A DNA stretch of 64,000 bases from Trichomonas vaginalis G3. Taxonomy: Eukaryota; Parabasalia; Trichomonadida; Trichomonadidae. The stretch lies in NCBI RefSeq assembly GCF_026262505.1, contig NC_067206.1, positions 17,008,641 through 17,072,640 of the forward strand, read 5' to 3'. Both the position numbers and the translations under genes were made by a program. Below the pieces are notes generated by a model. The model was not told the DNA's origin. It saw only the letters and a list, made by a program, of their open reading frames with translations, and made no database searches. Shown here one piece after another: positions 59,124 to 64,000 of this stretch; position 1 is the stretch's first letter; each line of letters starts with the position of its first letter.

Positions 59124-59618
59124 CTATTTTAGACTCAATGTATAAACAATTACCATAACATACGTATGGAAAGATTTCATCTCAATCGTTTTGTCAACAC
59201 TTTTCAAAGGAAATGTCATATGGTATGCACCCAAAAGAAGTTGTACTCTATGACTCATTCTTGGTATCTTAAACTCCTTCGCATAACTGAACTTCAAAAC
59301 TCCTGCAATAAGTTTAACATTCATTAAGTTTTCTTCGTTATCCTTGTTTATTGTAGTATTTATGAGAGCATTTAACACTCCAGCTAATGTTTCCATCTTA
59401 TATTCTACATTATTGTGAAATCTTATTTCGTGCTTCTTTCCATCTATTTCAATCTCCATGAAATCTGTTTCATCTGTTATGACAAAAGTTGCGATAGTAT
59501 TGAAGTCAACAACTCTGAAAGCAAGCGCTTCATTCTGTAGACCTAAGTTTGTTTGTAGCTTTACTGTCCCGTCATTCGTTTCTGTACTTTGGCAAATAGA
59601 ACAACATTTTATTCTCAT
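59124..59618 (-). CDS. Polinton protein with N-terminal Cys motif (164 aa)
   Basis: ATG 59618. Begins MRIKCCSICQSTETNDGTVK, a short cysteine cluster, then alternates strands and loops (ALAFRVVDFNTIATFVITDE, KLIAGVLKFSYAKEFKIPRM). Intact. Shares the FRVVDF word with the 95-residue neighbour, so the two may be related structural proteins. Confidence 0.5.
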   Translation of the reverse strand: MRIKCCSICQSTETNDGTVKLQTNLGLQNEALAFRVVDFNTIATFVITDETDFMEIEIDGKKHEIRFHNNVEYKMETLAGVLNALINTTINKDNEENLMNVKLIAGVLKFSYAKEFKIPRMSHRVQLLLGAYHMTFPLKSVDKTIEMKSFHTYVMVIVYTLSLK

Positions 59619-59689
59619 TAAAATATATGACTATTGCTGCATATGCGTATGAAACAAATGAAGCAAGAAGAGCACATGAACTAGTAAAC

Positions 59690-62476
59690 GAAAACTCAAC
59701 TTTAACCATTGAAGCAATGATTTAGTCATTGACGATGGAAAAACTAAAAAAGTCATTGATTTCGATACTTTTAACACGTATGACCCATTCATTACAATAA
59801 GTAAAGTTCCCATCATAAATGATGGAACGGTGCAATATATAAATTCTACAGTAGATGCCTCATTAGTGAAAGTACTGAATGTTCTCATTGAATTGTTAAA
59901 GAGCTTTCGATTTGACGACAACATTAAATGCCTAAAGAATTTAGTCATGAATGAGAAACAAATTCTCGGCGTTGCTGGTAGCAGTAATGATGTACACCTT
60001 ATGACATTAGAATATTATAACGAACATAAAGATGAACTGAAAGGAGAGAAGGGTGACACCGGACCTCAAGGACCACAAGGAATACAAGGACCTCAAGGCG
60101 AAAACGGTTTGGATGGTGAAGATGGAAAGGATGGAAAAACTGCTAAATCATGGATATGGAACCTTATAAATACTGGTTTAACAGCTGCTTCATATGGAGT
60201 TCTTCATACCAAATCGGAAAGATATGGGCGGTACTTGGTGAAGAAGTTTTAAATGACGTTAAAAATGCTTTGAACTTCATTTCAAATGGTTCGGATACTA
60301 TTAAAACTTTATCTGGTTGGATGCAAGAAACAAGGAGTCAAATAGATACTGTAAGACGTATAGCAAACAATGCACGTACGGGATTGGATACTTTACGAGA
60401 AGCACAAAATACACTAAAGGAAGCAAATGATATTCTTGGCTCAGTATCAGACATGCATGAAGATTGGCTTAAAGGTATTGACAAATCTTTAAAAAATCAC
60501 AGTCAGTCTATTGCTGACTACAAGAAAAGTATAGATTTTTTACATAGTGCTATGGACGTCCATGATGGAAGCATAAGGAACTTACTTAATGCTAACAATA
60601 ACTTACCAGGAACTATTAAAGCATTTATAAAGTCCTTTGTAAAACCTGGTGCTCTAACATTTAGGTCTTTGAGAGCAAGAGCATTGAAGTCAAGAGATGC
60701 AGAAACTCCAACAGAACCTACAGAAGGAACTGAAACAACAGAAACTCCAGAAGAACCACCAAAACCAACAGCTAATGAAATATTGTTCGAATATTTTCCA
60801 AGGTACTCTGTTCTCATTGCATACATTCAAGAAATACTTAAGAAAGCAGACTTGACTTTAGGAGATGATGAAAGTTCTGTATATCTTTCGTTCCAGTTTC
60901 AAATAGCAGAACTTTTGAGACAGATATGCTTAATGTATGACAACATCTCTGATTTCACAAGATATGATGACGACCATGACCCCGAACACGGTGAAGAAGA
61001 AGTTTTACAAACATCCATTAAGACAGGAAAGGTTTTAACTCAAAGTCTCATTATTGACACCAAAGATGGCGAAGTGGACGTTCTTCAAGAGCTGAAGAAA
61101 AATACTTCTTCGGGAGGTGGTGGTAGGCATGAACTTGAAATAAATGAGATAGAAGAGAAATTAGCCGAAAAAGCAGATAAAAACCATGTTCATTATATAA
61201 CTTCAGACGAACAGATTATAACGGACTACCATGGATATTTAACACAGGATGAACAAATAAGCACTGAAGATGTTAATGAAAGAAGATATAAATTCATTCG
61301 TGCTAAAGGTTATGACATACACTGTACTGTACAGTATGACACAGGTAAAGCACCAGAAGCATTTGGTTATAACGATGAAATTTATGCTTCATACTTCTTT
61401 GTTAACGGTGTATTAGTTGAACCAAGATTTACTTTGAGAGTTAAGGCAAAAATAACGTTTGAAGATGCTATTAAAAGTAAAGCTGACAAAGTTGAACTTG
61501 AAGCAATGAACAAAGTTTTGAAATCTCATAAACACAACATCTCCGATATAAATGAACTTCAAGCTACATTAAATAGTAAAGCTGACAAGAACCATACACA
61601 TAAATCCTTCACTACTGTTAGAGCAGACGACATAATATTGAACTATACCCTTGGTTCAAGTGCACCTTTAAAGAATCCAAGTACAAGCGTAAAAGATACA
61701 CTAAACTCCTTAAATAACAAATGTATGAATATCGAAGGTCATGTCAGAAACTTTGAAACACATGAACTACCAGCAATGTTAGATAAGAAAGCTGACAAAG
61801 AACATACACATAAATCCTTCACTACTGTTAGAGCAGACGACATAATATTGAACTATGATTTGGGTTCAAGTGCACCTTTAGAGAATCCGAGTACAAGCGT
61901 AAAAGATACTCTTAACAATTTAGATAACAGTTGCAGGAATATCGAAGATCATGCCAGAAACTTTGAAGCATATGAACTACCAACAATGTTAGATAAGAAA
62001 GCTGACAAAACAGAGCTTCAAACATTAAAGACTGAAATACTTCAAACATTATATCCTATAGGCTCTATTTATACGTCAATGAACTCAACAAATCCAGAAA
62101 CAGTTTTGGGTTTTGGTATGTGGAAGCAGATTGTAGATAAATTCTTATACTGTGCTAACTCTTCAAAGCAAACAGGAGGTTCGAAGAAAATTAAAGAAGC
62201 AAACCTTCCACCGCACACTCATACAGGAACTACAAACACAACAGGTAGTCATTCACATTCAATAACAAAAAGAGGTTATACAAATCTTGCAGCAGGTTCG
62301 GATAGACAGGAATGAATAGATATGATATTTCAAGTGACCCAGTAGATTCAAGCGCAGGTATTTTCTGTGGAACCACAGGAAATCATTCACACACTTTCAC
62401 AACAAATCCAACAGGCTCGGGTGCAGATTATATGCCACCATTTGTGACTATATTCGCATGGTACCGCGTTCAATGA
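59690..62476 (+). pseudogene. Polinton fibre gene region: collagen-like, coiled coil, phage-tail-fibre end
   Basis: A forward-strand region of about 2.8 kb encoding a long fibre. Order of parts: N-terminal segment with NVLIELLKSFRFDDN; a Gly-X-Y collagen-like tract (60043-60140, GDTGPQGPQGIQGPQGENG); long helical coiled coil (60250-60660, VRRIANNARTGLDTLREAQN); Thr/Pro-rich hinge; two tandem ~60-residue repeats with HTHKSFTTVRADDIILNY (61585-61760 and 61795-61975); and a C-terminal domain starting LYPIGSIYTSMNSTNPETVL, GFGMWKQIVDKFLY, then NLPPHTHTGTT. That last domain is typical of phage tail-fibre and baseplate tips. A 721-codon frame covers most of it; the region as a whole has a few breaks. 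It likely binds host surface receptors. Confidence 0.8.
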
Positions 62477-62490
62477 ACGCGCTTGAGCCT
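62455..62490. terminator. Hairpin after the fibre gene
   Basis: CGCGTTCAATGAACGCG forms an 8-bp stem with a short loop and overlaps the end of the fibre region, shortly before the integrase ATG at 62517. Similar GC-rich stems follow other genes of these Polintons. Confidence 0.5.
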
Positions 62491-62516
62491 TGAATAAAAT
62501 CTTTAACTTTACATAA

Positions 62517-63236
62517 ATGAGCTTGAAAGAAGTATTCGAACAACATCCATGGAGGTCATTTAAGAAGTTCAATGAAGCTGCAAAGAGTTGGGGATTTACT
62601 AACAGAGCTGAAGTGAAAAGGTTCTTTGACAAAAATGTTGTACATCAAACAAAAATAAACCCTTACGACTACTTTTTACCAATTTACTCCAACACTCCTG
62701 ACGCATACCAATTTGACACTCTCATTCAAAGCAGAAAAGGAGGACATAACCCATTCCTCATCTTCATTAATGTTAACACTCGCAAAGCATATGCATATCC
62801 AATGAGGAATAAAGGAACTCGTGAAGTGTTAAGAGTTTTACAAAAGTTTGTAGCAGAACATAGCCCAAGTACTTTAACATCAGACCAAGACAGTGCATAC
62901 CTCAGCAATGAAATCACAGATTTTCTCATTAAGCATAACATAACTCACTACACTACTGAAGACCATAACCATAACATACTCGGCATCATAAACCGCTTCA
63001 TAAGAACGCTCAGAGATTTAAACCAAGAGCGAGACTTTACCGAAGAAACAATGAAACATTTTCTCGAAGTATATAATTCCTCAACACATTCTACAACAGG
63101 ACATACACCAAATTCAATGACACAACAACAAGAAGAAAAGTATATACAAAAGAAAGAAACGAAGCCAAACACAAAATATCAGAAATTCAACACAATTTAC
63201 CCTCATTCCTGGTACAAAAGTTCGTGTAGTTCTTGA
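62517..63236 (+). pseudogene. Polinton rve integrase region
   Basis: Maverick-type integrase (239-codon frame). Core signatures: YQFDTLIQSRKGGHNPFLIF (first D), LTSDQDSAYLSNEITDFL (second D) and HNILGIINRFIRTLRDLN at the place of the E-containing helix; NSSTHSTTGHTPNSM follows, as in Maverick integrases. It is clearly different from the IS3-like integrases in the array. The C-terminal part continues beyond the frame, and the chromodomain-like ORF at 63308 would normally belong to the same functional unit. Broken; I give no detail. Confidence 0.85.
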
Positions 63237-63307
63237 CGACAAACCGTTGACAAAGAAACGTTTAAGGTTAAGTAGAAACTATTATATCGTAGACTCTACG
63301 CAAGGTA

Positions 63308-63577
63308 ATGGATATTATAAAAGCTGCTGACGACTCTATTGCGTTTTACCCTCGTCACAAATTAGTTGAAAGTAGTAATGGCAAACTTGCTGAAACCATT
63401 GACGAAGCAAAGCGAAGAGTGGTTATTGAAATACTTGGCTACAACATAAACGATGACACTTATAAAGTAAGATATGAAGGAGGCGTTGAAGATGTTATAC
63501 CATCTAAGAACTTGAGAGAGTCAAAGTCAACACATCTGGGACCATTAGAGCGGGAGTACTGGAAAAGACAAAAATAA
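63308..63577 (+). CDS. Chromodomain-like ORF behind the integrase (89 aa)
   Basis: ATG 63308. EAKRRVVIEILGYNINDDTY then KVRYEGGVEDVIPSKNLRES has the beta-barrel-plus-helix look and the aromatic/acidic spacing of chromodomains (YxVKWxGxxxxxxxWxPxxNL-like). In Polintons a chromodomain closes the integrase and can target integration to modified chromatin. Whether it is translated separately here is unclear. Confidence 0.55.
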   Translation: MDIIKAADDSIAFYPRHKLVESSNGKLAETIDEAKRRVVIEILGYNINDDTYKVRYEGGVEDVIPSKNLRESKSTHLGPLEREYWKRQK

Positions 63578-63845
63578 GCCAGAAAGAATAAGAAAATTCT
63601 TCTAAACTTTTTCATTAGATGTAAATCAGACATGAATGAGAACAGTCATGATATCATTAATGGTACCATTTATTTTTGTCATAAATTTACACCAAAAATA
63701 TATTTTAGGTGAAGAGGTGAGATCTCACCCGTTTTTTCACCTAATTTTTCACAAGCGTTTTACATGAATTTTCATGAATTTCCTTAAGATAGAAAAAATA
63801 AAGTTAGTTTTATTTTTATTTATTTTTTTATTTTGTATAAAAGAT
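63578..63845. promoter_or_regulatory. Intergenic region with palindrome and promoter
   Basis: 270 bp between the chromodomain-like ORF and the last gene. Holds the GGTGA-palindrome element copy 2 (63705-63757, core GGTGAGATCTCACC), a long T/A-rich run, and TTTGTATAAAAGATATG directly at the start of the following gene, a TATA- or initiator-like promoter. Confidence 0.5.
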
Positions 63846-64000
63846 ATGATTTCAACAATCGGCACAACAACAATTCAAGCCACGAACGGCGGGACTCTGT
63901 CCACAACTACAGCACCAAACTCGTTAGTCATGAATCCTACGTCAATGTTAGTAGAAATGAAAAGCTTCATTCCTTCTTCATTTACTTTCGAAACAGAAAT
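63846..64000 (+). CDS. Start of a Polinton gene, cut by the window end
   Basis: ATG at 63846 and open to the last base (51 complete codons). The N-terminus is Thr-rich (MISTIGTTTIQATNGGTLST) and then becomes ordinary (MNPTSMLVEMKSFIPSSF). In Polintons a gene at this position could be a capsid protein; too little is seen to say. Confidence 0.5.
   Translation, partial: MISTIGTTTIQATNGGTLSTTTAPNSLVMNPTSMLVEMKSFIPSSFTFETE

Larger units (their letters stand above)
54405..64000. mobile_element. Second Polinton/Maverick (fossil, runs off the window)
   Basis: Contains a reverse-strand block of structural-type genes, the FtsK/HerA-type packaging ATPase, a fibre gene and an rve integrase with a chromodomain-like ORF, the hallmark set of Mavericks except the polymerase and protease, which may lie beyond 64000. 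The left limit is approximate: coding density begins near 54548, just after a run of degenerate TTCACTAACG repeats (54412-54550). Broken, with roughly half a dozen or more interruptions; young to moderate age. Confidence 0.85.

Noticed and set aside
60518-60826. Reverse ORF inside the fibre gene
   Set aside because: Antisense of Thr/Pro-rich hinge codons; no independent support.

Overview
The window is AT-rich, intron-poor eukaryotic DNA that looks like a parabasalid (trichomonad, Tritrichomonas- or Trichomonas-like) genome. This rests on the mix of protein-primed Maverick/Polinton elements, MULE, mariner and IS3-like transposons, an ankyrin-repeat protein of a typical trichomonad kind, very short gene spacing and short 5' leaders. 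The species is not certain. Most of the 64 kb is mobile DNA. Host genes sit in one island, about 32.1-44.0 kb.

1-25.9 kb: a head-to-tail array of four copies of one ~6.3-kb unit (starts 1, 8729, 15028, 21324). Each unit has a reverse-strand rve integrase, an AT-rich spacer, a small acidic/basic ORF, a Polinton-type family B DNA polymerase region, a reverse-strand proline-rich ORF and 3' non-coding DNA. Copies 1-3 also carry an 88-92 aa ORF, a 37-codon HNH-nuclease tail, a three-hairpin cluster and a 125-bp tandem repeat. Copy 1 is split by a 2.3-kb IS3-like element (4550-6862). Copy 4 leaves the unit at 25882 and runs into a Polinton body (to about 29.99 kb) with coiled-coil, proline/glutamine-rich and small basic structural-type genes.

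30.0-32.0 kb: a 2.0-kb transposon (element A, TTAC flanks) filled with about 19 consecutive long-stem hairpins of two alternating classes. 32.2-44.0 kb: host island with a Tctex-type dynein light chain, a coiled-coil protein, an ankyrin protein, tRNA-Leu(AAG), two degenerate tRNA-like units, a fringe-like GT31 and a GT61 glycosyltransferase, and a tail-anchored protein with a SAP/LEM-like motif.

44.4-53.7 kb: nested transposons. A ~920-bp giant palindrome carries, in its right arm, a 2.4-kb MULE and a 0.9-kb non-autonomous MULE relative, each with a clean target duplication. Beside it lies element B, the 5.0-kb relative of element A with an intact transposase, itself hit by a mariner.

54.4-64 kb: most of a second Polinton, running off the window: structural-type genes, packaging ATPase, a long collagen-like/coiled-coil fibre gene ending in a phage-tail-fibre-like domain, the Polinton integrase with a chromodomain-like ORF behind it, and the start of another gene. 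Both Polintons are treated as fossils: broken, but young to judge from the near-identity of the array copies. Many copy-to-copy differences are one-base length differences, so consensus error in the assembly cannot be excluded.

The least explained signal is the hairpin array. Related long-stem hairpins, whose two arms change together, occur in at least three unrelated transposon contexts in this one window.
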